Positions 1 through 7,361 of a DNA stretch of 64,000 bases are shown piece by piece. The stretch comes from Firmicutes bacterium M10-2 (GTDB lineage Bacteria; Bacillota_I; Bacilli_A; Erysipelotrichales; Erysipelotrichaceae), in contig KE159696.1 of assembly GCA_000403415.2 (NCBI GenBank), forward strand, positions 1 to 64,000, given 5' to 3'. The position numbers and the translations under genes are program-made. Within the stretch, counting starts at the first letter, position 1. Each line of letters starts with the position of its first letter. Below the pieces are notes generated by a model. The model ran no database searches. It saw only the letters and a program-made list of their open reading frames with translations, and was not told where the DNA came from.

Positions 1-12
1 CTTTGTGTTCAT
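1..12 (-). CDS. start of a gene leaving the window (partial)
   Basis: On the minus strand an ATG at 12-10 is preceded by a purine-rich AAAGAAAGGG about 8 bases upstream. Only four codons (MNTK) lie in the window, so nothing can be said about the product. It would be the gene after the small protein ending at 75, in the same direction. It could also be a chance ATG. Confidence 0.3.
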
Positions 13-74
13 AAATACAACCCTTTCTTTATGAACATATTATGCCGTATTTATATACTTTTTTTCTATATTTC

Positions 75-335
75 TTATAACTTAACATATCCTCCTGCTT
101 GATAAACTCTAGGAGCAAATCTTGATGACCATGCGCCTTGTATTGCTTGCACTCCTACATTAGGATTGGCTTCAATTGTTGAATAATAAGGTGCCGCCGC
201 AACGATTCCAGCATATCCATGATTTAAAAATGAAGTATAAGAATCTGAAACAGATCGACTAGAATCATCTACATTTTTATCAGGAACAATCGGTGCATTC
301 TGCGCTTCATTATTATTTAAATCAAAATTATTCAT
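75..335 (-). CDS. small protein of unknown function, coupled to an upstream small ORF
   Basis: I do not recognise this 86-residue protein. The ATG at 335 was chosen because AGAAAGAAG precedes it at normal spacing and because its ATGA overlaps the stop of a 34-codon ORF (332-436). An in-frame ATG at 380 has no ribosome binding site. The N-terminal half is acidic and Asn-rich (MNNFDLNNNEAQ), followed by a Ser/Asp stretch. The C-terminal half is rich in Gly, Ala, Tyr and Ser, with AGIVAAAPYYS and a basic-aromatic tail ending GGYVKL. There is no Cys, no membrane segment and no signal peptide in its own frame. A leader-plus-core precursor peptide, or the body of a secreted protein whose signal is now out of frame, are both possible. 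Confidence 0.5.
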   Translation of the reverse strand: MNNFDLNNNEAQNAPIVPDKNVDDSSRSVSDSYTSFLNHGYAGIVAAAPYYSTIEANPNVGVQAIQGAWSSRFAPRVYQAGGYVKL

Positions 336-436
336 AAAATTCTTCTTTCTCTTTCCTTGTGTAATCTTGATCTTGTGCATGGATTTAGTATTGTAATTGT
401 CGCAAATATTGAAACTAAATTTTTGATTTTTTTCAT
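332..436 (-). CDS. 34-residue hydrophobic/basic small ORF
   Basis: ATG at 436 follows AAGAAAGGAAA at about 8 bases. The product starts MKKIKNLVSIFATITIL, like the n- and h-regions of a signal peptide, then has NPC and a very basic tail (KERERRIL). Its stop TGA overlaps the ATG of the next gene (ATGA), so the two are probably translated together. It may be a genuine small peptide, or a signal sequence separated from the downstream protein by a frameshift. A promoter-like pair precedes it (469-497). No family is recognised. Confidence 0.45.
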   Translation of the reverse strand: MKKIKNLVSIFATITILNPCTRSRLHKERERRIL

Positions 437-468
437 ATTATTTTTTCCTTTCTTATTTCTATGATTTA

Positions 469-497
469 ATAATACAATAAAAATACATTTTTGTCTT
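469..497 (-). promoter_or_regulatory. predicted promoter of the small coupled ORFs
   Basis: On the minus strand AAGACA (497-492) and TATTAT (474-469) are separated by 17 bases, about 33 bases before the ATG at 436. The match is moderate. Confidence 0.4.
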
Positions 498-539
498 TAC
501 TGTTTTTGTGCAAAAAGCATATAAAATACTACATTTAAT

Positions 540-957
540 CGGTGTGGTTTACCAAGTAATAGAGGTAGTTTGAATGAAAATGAATAAATATGTGAAGTAA
601 ATCAATCAAAATTTCGAATAGTTCTTTGAGCAAAATCGAGGTTGGAAAACAAGAATGGGATGAAAAACCTTCAAAAAAGTAATCGAATTTTTTGAAAAGA
701 TCGATGATGAGTATTTTGAACCTTTGCGAGTAGATGAAATTGAAGAATGGATCCAAAAAGTAATAAATGCCTTTTTAACCTTTTACAGCAAGAATTCCCC
801 CTCTTCTAAAGCGGGGAGGAGGTCACAAATGTTGGCCTTGAAATGATTCTCTATTCTTTCTTAATCGAATACTATCGATCCTACGAAGAGTGGAAAAACG
901 CAAGCTTGATCCAAGATCAGTACATTGATTACTTGCATTTTTCCAAAGTGTGAATGT
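540..957 (+). pseudogene. decayed coding sequence, unidentified
   Basis: This stretch has no intact gene, but two plus-strand pieces read like protein. The first, about 675-775, contains KVIEFFEKIDDEYFEPLR and then DEIEEWIQKVINAF, with stops and frame changes upstream. The second, 844-954, starts at an ATG and reads MILYSFLIEYYRSYEEWKN to a TGA. The acidic and aromatic composition, broken by stops, suggests a degraded gene. The end piece faintly recalls the C-terminal part of a biotin-protein ligase, but this is too weak to name. The minus-strand reading at 535-756 is hydrophobic and looks like a shadow. Confidence 0.3.
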
Positions 958-971
958 ATATTTTCCCTCCT

Positions 972-1009
972 AAAAAAAAGCCTTTTGCCTATGCAAAAAG
1001 CTTTTTTTA
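972..1009 (-). terminator. intrinsic terminator after the EF-G-like gene
   Basis: AAAAAGC and CTTTTGC pair with GCAAAAA and GCTTTTTTT around a short loop. T-runs lie on both strands, so it can serve both the minus-strand gene ending at 1010 and the decayed plus-strand sequence. Confidence 0.7.
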
Positions 1010-3082
1010 TTACGAACGATTTGCTTCTTCAATGATCCGTTTTGCGATTGAATCAGGAACCGGATCATAACGATCCATTTCTATCGTATAAGTTCCCAAA
1101 CCTTGCGTCATAGAACGAAGTTCTACTGAATAACGGGCAAGTTCACCCATCGGCACTTGTGCTTCGATAATCTGATCGTTTTCATCCGGTGTCATACCCA
1201 TGATTGCACCACGACGCTTATTCAGATCGCCAATGATCGTTCCTGTATATTCATCCGGAACACGAACCGTTACATTCATAATCGGTTCCAGCAGGATCGG
1301 ACGACATTTTTCCATCGCATCTTTGTAAGCCAATCGGGCCGCCAATTTAAACGCCATTTCGCTTGAATCGACATCGTGATATTTTCCGTCTAAAAGGGTC
1401 GTCTTTACATTGACCATCTTGTAGTTTGCTAATGTTCCTTCTGCTGTACATTCTCTTAAACCGGTTTCAACAGCCGGGAAGTATTGTTTCGGAACCGCTC
1501 CACCAAATACTTTTTCAGCAAATACCATTTCTTCTTCATCTGGATTTGGTGCGAATTCAACAAATACATGGCCGAATTGTCCATGACCGCCCGATTGTTT
1601 CTTATGACGTCCCTCGCCAACTGCTGTCTTTGTGATTGTTTCGCGATACGTGATCTTCGGATCGGTAAGAACGACATCCGCTTTGAATTTATTTTTTAAT
1701 TTATTGACCATTACTTCCAAATGCTGATCACCGATTCCATACATGATTGTTTCTTTCGTTTCTTTATTTTGAACAACCTTGAATGTCGGATCTTCTTCTT
1801 GCAGACGGGCAAGCCCATTGCTCAGTTTATCTTCATCGTTTTTCGTTTTCGGTGTAACGGCCTGACCATAGAGAGGATTCGTGAACACGATTGGATCCGC
1901 AATGAGCAATTTTCCTTTATCGCAAAGTGTATCGTTTGTCTGCGTATTTTGAAGTTTTGTCAACGCCCCGATATCTCCTGTAAAAAGCTTTCCGGCCCCT
2001 GTCTGGTGTTTTCCTTTAATAATATAAATCTGAGATAATTTCTCCGGCTTTCCGTTATTTCCGTTAACAACACTCGAATCCGATGCTAATGTTCCCGAAA
2101 GCACTTTAATATATGAAATCCGACCTACAAATGGATCAACGATTGTCTTAAACACTTGTGCGGTCAAAACTTCCTGTTCTGTCGTTAAAAGCTCGACTTT
2201 AACACCATTCGGCGTTGTTGCGGTATAAATTCCCTTTTCCGAATAAGTTGGAAAATATGTAACGATTAAATCCATCAACCGTCCGATTCCACGCGATTCG
2301 ATTGCAGAACCTGAAAATACCGGAATGATTTCTCCGTTGCGAACACCAATACGAACACCGCGAGTCAGTTCCGCATCTGTGAACTCTTCGCCCGAGAAAA
2401 ATTTTTCCATCAATTCGTCATCACCCATTGCAACCGCTTCGGCAATCTGATCTTTATACATTGCCACTTCATCAGCCATTGTTTCCGGAACCGGCTGTGC
2501 CACAGAATCCGATGCTTTCGGACCATGGTGATACCAAGCCTTATTTTTTAGGATATTGACCGTACCGACATAGACTCCATTCTCAATGATCGGTACTTCG
2601 AATGGAATAACACTCTTTCCGAATTCTTCGTGAAGCGCTGTATAGGCTTTTTCGAACGAAGTATTTTCCTCATCCAGTTTATTGATAAAGAAAATTGTCG
2701 GTTTCTTTTCGGAAATCGCTCTCTTATAAGAAATTTTCGTACCGGATTCAAGAGGATTTTTCGCATCCACGACAATGAGCACGCTATCCCCTACGCTTTC
2801 TCCTGCTTCTTTTTCACCGATAAAATCGAGATATCCCGGTGTATCTATAAAGTTGATTTTGCATCCGTCCCACTCGATTGGAACGATTGATGTGTAAACA
2901 GAAAGTCCGCGGCGGATTTCTTCGGCATCAAAATCGATCAGAGAGCTTCCTTCGCTCGTCTTTCCGAAACGATCGGTCGCATCCGTGTAATAAAGCATTG
3001 CTTCCAGTACCGACGTCTTCCCGGCACCGCTATGTCCTACGACACTTACATTTCTTACTTCAGAACTCAAATAGTCTTTCAT
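1010..3082 (-). CDS. elongation factor G-like translational GTPase (EF-G2 type)
   Basis: The 690-residue product has the full EF-G layout. The GTPase domain has G1 GHSGAGKT (16-23), G3 DTPGY (80-84) and G4 NKLD (134-137), followed by the beta-barrel and the EF-G III/IV/V domains, the last with the LNKRRGAIMGM motif typical of domain V. Its G1 sequence differs from canonical FusA (AHIDAGKT) and it stands alone, away from rpsL-rpsG-tuf. It therefore belongs to the paralogous EF-G-like group often annotated FusA2 rather than the housekeeping factor. A clear AGGAGG-type site precedes ATG 3082. The exact ribosomal role of such paralogues is not settled. Confidence 0.9.
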   Translation of the reverse strand: MKDYLSSEVRNVSVVGHSGAGKTSVLEAMLYYTDATDRFGKTSEGSSLIDFDAEEIRRGLSVYTSIVPIEWDGCKINFIDTPGYLDFIGEKEAGESVGDSVLIVVDAKNPLESGTKISYKRAISEKKPTIFFINKLDEENTSFEKAYTALHEEFGKSVIPFEVPIIENGVYVGTVNILKNKAWYHHGPKASDSVAQPVPETMADEVAMYKDQIAEAVAMGDDELMEKFFSGEEFTDAELTRGVRIGVRNGEIIPVFSGSAIESRGIGRLMDLIVTYFPTYSEKGIYTATTPNGVKVELLTTEQEVLTAQVFKTIVDPFVGRISYIKVLSGTLASDSSVVNGNNGKPEKLSQIYIIKGKHQTGAGKLFTGDIGALTKLQNTQTNDTLCDKGKLLIADPIVFTNPLYGQAVTPKTKNDEDKLSNGLARLQEEDPTFKVVQNKETKETIMYGIGDQHLEVMVNKLKNKFKADVVLTDPKITYRETITKTAVGEGRHKKQSGGHGQFGHVFVEFAPNPDEEEMVFAEKVFGGAVPKQYFPAVETGLRECTAEGTLANYKMVNVKTTLLDGKYHDVDSSEMAFKLAARLAYKDAMEKCRPILLEPIMNVTVRVPDEYTGTIIGDLNKRRGAIMGMTPDENDQIIEAQVPMGELARYSVELRSMTQGLGTYTIEMDRYDPVPDSIAKRIIEEANRS

Positions 3083-3094
3083 ATGGTTTTCCTC

Positions 3095-3766
3095 CTATCT
3101 TAAGATTGGCTCTAATTGAGCTCTGCAATGTTCCCTTACATAATCAAGGGCCACATTCCCTTGTTTGTCTTCCATATCTTTATCGGCACCAAACGCGAGA
3201 AGTTTCTCGACAAGCGAAGGATATCCTCCATAAGCTGCACGCATCAATGCAGTGCATCCATTGTTGTCAAACAAATTGACATCTGCATTTCTTTCCAGCA
3301 GCATAGCAATCGTATCTCGCTTGAACGCAATGCACGCTTCCATCAAAGCACTTCGTCCTGCTTCGTCTTGTGCATTGATCTTGGCACCATGATCAAGCAG
3401 CACCTGTACACAACGATCTTGTCCTAATAAAGCTGCACGCATCAGTGCGGTTCTGCCGTTATCGTCTTGTGCATTCGGATCTGCACCTGCAGCAAGAAGC
3501 GCTTTACATATCGTTTTATTCCCTTTTTTCGCCGCAGCCATCAAAGCTGTTTTTCCTTTATTATCCGCCATATTGACATCGGCCCCGTTATCGATCAATA
3601 CTTGTACGACATCTTTTCGATCCCGCTTGGCTGCGCGCATCAGCGCTGTTCTTCCATCACCGTTTTGGTAATTCACATCAGCTCCGGTCTTGATCTGGGC
3701 ACATACCATCGGAAAATCGCCATTCGCACATGCATCCCAAAATACTTTGTTAAAATTCTGATCCAT
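3095..3766 (-). CDS. ankyrin-repeat protein
   Basis: The 223-residue protein consists almost wholly of about six ankyrin repeats with the pattern GxTALMxAAxxG...VxxLLxxGADxN, for example GRTALMRAAKRD and GCTALMRAAYGG. There is no signal peptide or membrane segment, so it is probably a cytoplasmic protein-protein interaction scaffold; the partner is unknown. The start at 3766 was chosen over an earlier in-frame ATG (3823) because GGGAGGAATATAAT directly precedes it, and because the earlier start falls within a terminator-like hairpin of the leader. It lies 12 bases upstream of the EF-G-like gene in the same direction, so the two may be cotranscribed. Confidence 0.85.
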   Translation of the reverse strand: MDQNFNKVFWDACANGDFPMVCAQIKTGADVNYQNGDGRTALMRAAKRDRKDVVQVLIDNGADVNMADNKGKTALMAAAKKGNKTICKALLAAGADPNAQDDNGRTALMRAALLGQDRCVQVLLDHGAKINAQDEAGRSALMEACIAFKRDTIAMLLERNADVNLFDNNGCTALMRAAYGGYPSLVEKLLAFGADKDMEDKQGNVALDYVREHCRAQLEPILR

Positions 3767-3784
3767 ATTATATTCCTCCCTGTT

Positions 3785-3832
3785 CGATCCATAAAAAAAC
3801 CGGAATGGATAGTCTCTATTCATCCCAGTTAA
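3785..3832 (-). terminator. terminator-like hairpin in the ankyrin gene leader
   Basis: On the minus strand a 12-pair stem (CTGGGATGAATAG pairing with CTATCCATTCCGG across AGA) is followed by seven Ts. It stands about 25 bases before the ribosome binding site of the ankyrin gene and right after the stop of a 21-codon ORF. This placement suits transcription attenuation rather than simple termination. Confidence 0.5.
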
Positions 3833-3894
3833 TGCCTCATAAAAGAGGCGGTCTTTCGTATTATTTCTGCATTCATAACATTGCTTTTTGTCAT
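3829..3894 (-). CDS. 21-codon leader ORF ahead of the ankyrin gene
   Basis: GAGGTGGTCAAA precedes an ATG at 3894, and the reading frame runs 21 codons (start MTKSNVMNAE, end SFMRH) to a TAA at 3829. The frame ends at the base of the terminator-like hairpin. It is likely a leader peptide if the hairpin is conditional, but no run of a single regulatory codon stands out. It is short enough to be chance, although the ribosome binding site and promoter support it. Confidence 0.4.
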   Translation of the reverse strand: MTKSNVMNAEIIRKTASFMRH

Positions 3895-3925
3895 TTTGAC
3901 CACCTCTTTCTGTGTAACTGTCTTT

Positions 3926-3953
3926 ATTGTAACCGCTATCTTTTTTGCGTCAA
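3926..3953 (-). promoter_or_regulatory. predicted promoter of the leader ORF and ankyrin gene
   Basis: TTGACG (3953-3948) and TACAAT (3931-3926) are separated by 16 bases on the minus strand, about 32 bases ahead of the leader ORF ATG. Confidence 0.55.
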
Positions 3954-3996
3954 ATCAATTGCGGATTAAGACAATTTTTTTACCAAATAAACCATC

Positions 3997-4025
3997 TGGA
4001 ACAGGAAACATTCTTTTTGTATAAT
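3997..4025 (+). promoter_or_regulatory. predicted promoter of the Cof-type phosphatase gene
   Basis: TGGAAC (3997-4002), 17 bases, then TATAAT (4020-4025), about 26 bases ahead of the ATG at 4051. The -10 is perfect and the -35 weak. Confidence 0.5.
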
Positions 4026-4050
4026 GAACATGACGAAAGGAAGGATTGTT

Positions 4051-4796
4051 ATGATAAAAATTATTTTTTTCGATGTGGATGGAACTCTTTTGGATTACGG
4101 AAACGATATGCCTTCAGCCAGCACGATGCTTGCCCTGCACCAGCTTCAAGATCTCGGAATCAAAATTGTGATTGCGACCGGCAGACCGCCCTATGCAGTC
4201 CATAAATTTCCGGGTATTCATTTTAACGGCATGATCAACTTCAATGGATCGCTTGCCACAGTTGAAGACGAAACGGTTTATGAACACCCCATCAATCCGG
4301 AAGATATTCAAACGTTGTATCAATGGACTGTTAAAAATCAAAAACCCCGTTCTTCGATCCCACCCTTGAAGAATATATGAATATTGCCTGTCAGCATTGC
4401 GAAGTGCTTGACGAAGGGCGTGACTTCAAGCAGTTTCTCGATCAGCCTATCTTTCAAGGGATGATTGCTGTACCGGTTACAAATAAGCAGCAAGTCATTC
4501 AAGGAACGAAAAGCGTCGATATGGTGGGATGGTATCCGACTTCCGCAGACCTCATTCCTTTAGGAAATTCGAAAGGTGAAGGAGTTAAAAAGATACTTGA
4601 TTATTACGGATTCTCTAAAGAAGAGGCAATGGCTTTCGGAGATGGAGACAATGATTTGGAATTGCTTAAAGAAGTCGGCGTTTCGATCGCAATGGGAAAT
4701 GGCACAAAAGCTGTTAAAGAAGCGGCAAGCTACATCACTCATTCTGTCAAGACGGACGGAATCGCTTATGCACTGAAACATTTCGGCATTCTCTAA
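4051..4796 (+). pseudogene. Cof-type HAD phosphatase interrupted by one frameshift
   Basis: Two adjoining frames together encode one HAD-superfamily IIB phosphatase of about 248 residues, near the usual family length. The first (ATG 4051, AAGGAAGG site) holds motif I DVDGTLLDYG and the motif II region IVIATGRPPY, and ends at 4380. The second frame carries the cap-domain remainder, then NSKGEGVKKIL (motif III Lys) and GDGDNDLELL (motif IV). The frames join by a one-base shift at the A5C4 run 4340-4348. Reading the second frame from there gives FFDPTLEEYMNIACQ, a natural continuation. Either a base is missing in this strain, or it is a sequencing error in the homopolymer. Family members dephosphorylate small phosphorylated metabolites; the substrate is unknown. 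Confidence 0.75.
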
Positions 4797-4935
4797 TGAT
4801 CAAAATCGATTTTAAAAAGAAGAAAGAAAAAATTCCGGCGAGAATACAACCGTAATTTGAGCCCCGATTTTTTGCCGGCAACTCCCATTCGGGCAGGCAA
4901 AGAAAACATCGCTTTCCTTTTTTAATGAAACTATA

Positions 4936-4967
4936 AAAAGAGCATAGGAAATTTCCTACGCTCTTTC
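4936..4967. repeat. left target-site duplication of mobile element copy 1 (32 bp)
   Basis: These 32 bases are identical to 5159-5190 and contain the near-perfect stem-loop GAGCATAGGAAATTTCCTAC flanked by GCTC and runs of A and T. This is the terminator stem-loop of rnr. The copy here keeps the original T-rich continuation on the minus strand, so it is still a complete intrinsic terminator. Confidence 0.85.
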
Positions 4968-5158
4968 CAGGCTGTTGACAAAGTCGATTTTTCAAATCGG
5001 CTTTGTCACAGCTTTTTATTTTTCTCCCACAAATGAATAAAAAAAGAGCAATTTGAGGTATTTAAGTACCTAATATTACTCTTTTTTTAGACCTTTTTAC
5101 CCACTTTTATTTTATTGAAATTTAATTTTTTCAAAATAGGTAGTTTGTCAACACTCTG
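4968..5158 (+). mobile_element. 191-bp non-coding MITE-like element, copy 1
   Basis: The element starts CAGGCTGTTGACAAA and ends with the complement of CAGAGTGTTGACAAA, giving 15-bp terminal inverted repeats with two mismatches. The same 191 bases, inverted, occur at 35931-36121, and I see no differences. It has no coding capacity for a transposase. Inside are two hairpins: 4971-5012, a long stem followed by TTTTTATTTTT that reads as an intrinsic terminator; and 5038-5088, a stem flanked by A- and T-runs on both sides. It sits between the phosphatase relic and rnr, inside the rnr terminator, flanked by 32-bp direct repeats. Non-autonomous mobility by an unlinked transposase is inferred. Confidence 0.85.
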
Positions 5159-5190
5159 AAAAGAGCATAGGAAATTTCCTACGCTCTTTC
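5159..5190. repeat. right target-site duplication of mobile element copy 1 (32 bp)
   Basis: Identical to 4936-4967. This copy retains the last codons of rnr (stop codon at 5181-5179), so the gene was not damaged by the insertion. Confidence 0.85.
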
Positions 5191-7308
5191 TTTATACGAT
5201 TTTATAAATTTTTTTTCAAACGGAACTTCTTTTGCGGCTCGGGTGCTGTTTTGTTCAATCCCAAACGTTACTTGACCTTTTGCGACATCTACATCCGTAC
5301 ATAAAACATTGATCTTTTGTCCAATCTGAAATTTCTTTCCGGTATTTTCTCCGATCAAAGTTAAGGTTCCTTCGTCATAAATGTAGTAATCGTCCATTAA
5401 TGTATGCATCGGAACAAGTCCTTCGATGGTGTTGTCCAATTCTACGAAAAATCCGAACTTCATGACACTGATGATCGTTCCGACAAATTTTTTGCCAATC
5501 CTTTTTTCCATATATTGCGCCATTTTGAAATCATTAACCGTTCGTTCGGCATTGACTGCATCTTTCTCTTTTTCGGAAATATGTTGGGCTTGTTTGCGAA
5601 CTTTCAAATGATCCTTTTCTAATTGTTTCTTATCTTTGTTTTGATTAAAACAGTATCTTCTCAACATTCGATGCACAACAAGATCCGAATATCGGCGAAT
5701 CGGAGAAGTAAAATGACAATATTCATCTAAGGCGAGGCCGAAATGACCAATACAGTCCGCATCATAGCGAGCTTTCTGCATTGTGCGCAACGCAATCAGC
5801 GATAATACTTCATGGGCTGTTTCATCATCAATCGAGCTGAGAAACTGTTCGATTTCTTTTGCGTGCACATCATTAACGGAAATTTCAAACGGAACATTGA
5901 AAACCTTTGCGATCTGATAAAGCGTTTCGACTTTTTCGGGATCCGGTTTTTCGTGCACACGATATACGGCAGGAAGTTTGTATTGATTCAAGTAATTGGC
6001 CACACACACATTCGCAAGAATCATCGCTTCTTCGATCATTTGTTCGGCATATCCGCGCTCTTTGACACTGACATCAACAGGAATACCTTTTTTATTTAAT
6101 GTGATCTTCGGCTCTTTGGTCGAAAAATTAATCGAGCCGCGTAGCTCGGTTTGTTTCATGAGCAATTTGGACAATTGTTCATAATCAAGCAGCATATCTT
6201 TCACATTTGCGTATTCTTCTTCGATTTCCGAATCTTTCTGCAAGAGTCGATTCACCTTATTATAAGTGCATCGATGATCAGAATGAATAATAGAAGGAAC
6301 GATTTCGTACTTTACGACTTTTCCGTTTTGATCAATATCCATAACGCACGAAAGAGTCAGTCGATCCACATCCGGATTCAGCGAGCAAATTCCGTTGCTT
6401 AGCTCAAATGGCAACATTGGTACACAACGATCTACCACATAGACACTTGTTCCCCGCAAAAACGCTTCCTGATCAAGCGGACTGTTTTCCTTTACATAAT
6501 GAGAAACATCTGCGATGTGTACATACAAGCGATATCCTGTTTTGGTCTTTTCAACCGTAATGGCATCGTCAAAATCTTTCGAATCATCTCCATCAATCGT
6601 AACAGTCGGTAAGTTTCTGAAATCTTTTCGACCTTTTAATTCTTCGGAAGTGACATGATCATTGACATTAAGCACTTCTTCGATAACTTCATCAGGAAAT
6701 TCCTGACGAATATCATTTTCATAAAGAAGGGCCGTCACATCAACCCCGGCCTGATTCGCAGGGCCGATCAATCGAGTAATTTTCACTTCCAACGGACGCG
6801 TATAGTTCACGATTTCAACAACTGCTTTCACGTTATTTGACAAAGAAAACTGTTTTAAATTGGATACTTTGAAAGTCGTATGAAGGTCAATGTCAGAACG
6901 AAACTTCCAACCCTCTTTCGAACGATAAAAATTTCCGGTAATATTTTTGATTCCCCGCGAAAAGATATGAACGATTTGATTTCCGTTCTTTCTTTTACGG
7001 ACTAGAACCTCATCGCGTTCGAACGCATCCTGCGCATTCGACTTAGGTACATAAACTTTTTCATTCGGATTGATCACGGCCAATTCGAATTTCGAAACAT
7101 CTTTGACTCGACCAATTAAATAATTATCGTTATCAATCCAAATATAATTTGCGTGATCGTTAAGGATCTTTTTTTCTTCTTCCAATCGCAAAAGGGCTTC
7201 TCTGAGTTCCTTGAGTTGTTCGGTCGTATGAAGTTGAAGCTTTTCTTCGATCTTTTTTAAAGAAAGTTTCGGTGTTTCCTGAAAGAGCTTCGTTAGTTCT
7301 TGGTGCAT
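5179..7308 (-). CDS. rnr: ribonuclease R
   Basis: This 709-residue protein is a processive 3'-5' exoribonuclease that degrades structured RNA and takes part in mRNA decay and trans-translation quality control. It has an N-terminal winged-helix segment (about 1-60), cold-shock domains, the RNB catalytic domain with the acidic DSKDFDDA motif, and a C-terminal S1 domain (VGTIISVMKFGFFVEL). GGAGG precedes ATG 7308. It follows secG, the usual Bacillota order. Its stop codon lies inside the terminator stem-loop that the 191-bp mobile element has duplicated. The lysine-rich tail is short. Confidence 0.96.
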   Translation of the reverse strand: MHQELTKLFQETPKLSLKKIEEKLQLHTTEQLKELREALLRLEEEKKILNDHANYIWIDNDNYLIGRVKDVSKFELAVINPNEKVYVPKSNAQDAFERDEVLVRKRKNGNQIVHIFSRGIKNITGNFYRSKEGWKFRSDIDLHTTFKVSNLKQFSLSNNVKAVVEIVNYTRPLEVKITRLIGPANQAGVDVTALLYENDIRQEFPDEVIEEVLNVNDHVTSEELKGRKDFRNLPTVTIDGDDSKDFDDAITVEKTKTGYRLYVHIADVSHYVKENSPLDQEAFLRGTSVYVVDRCVPMLPFELSNGICSLNPDVDRLTLSCVMDIDQNGKVVKYEIVPSIIHSDHRCTYNKVNRLLQKDSEIEEEYANVKDMLLDYEQLSKLLMKQTELRGSINFSTKEPKITLNKKGIPVDVSVKERGYAEQMIEEAMILANVCVANYLNQYKLPAVYRVHEKPDPEKVETLYQIAKVFNVPFEISVNDVHAKEIEQFLSSIDDETAHEVLSLIALRTMQKARYDADCIGHFGLALDEYCHFTSPIRRYSDLVVHRMLRRYCFNQNKDKKQLEKDHLKVRKQAQHISEKEKDAVNAERTVNDFKMAQYMEKRIGKKFVGTIISVMKFGFFVELDNTIEGLVPMHTLMDDYYIYDEGTLTLIGENTGKKFQIGQKINVLCTDVDVAKGQVTFGIEQNSTRAAKEVPFEKKFIKSYKERA

Positions 7309-7334
7309 TTCATTTCCTCCATTTCCAAATCAAA

Positions 7335-7357
7335 TAAAAAAGGCCTTTCGGCCTTTG
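7335..7357 (-). terminator. terminator-like hairpin between secG and rnr
   Basis: On the minus strand AAAGGCC-GAAA-GGCCTTTTTT forms a compact GAAA-tetraloop stem with a T-run. It probably separates, or lowers read-through, from secG into rnr. Confidence 0.65.
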
Positions 7358-7361
7358 GGAT

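Noticed and set aside
535-756. 73-codon minus-strand frame in the first kilobase
   Set aside because: Hydrophobic and low in complexity. The opposite strand reads as acidic, protein-like fragments, so this is probably a shadow of decayed sequence.
4797-4935. Possible small RNA or terminator after the phosphatase relic (CCGGC...GCCGG)
   Set aside because: The arms are short and the loop long; no T-run follows the stem.
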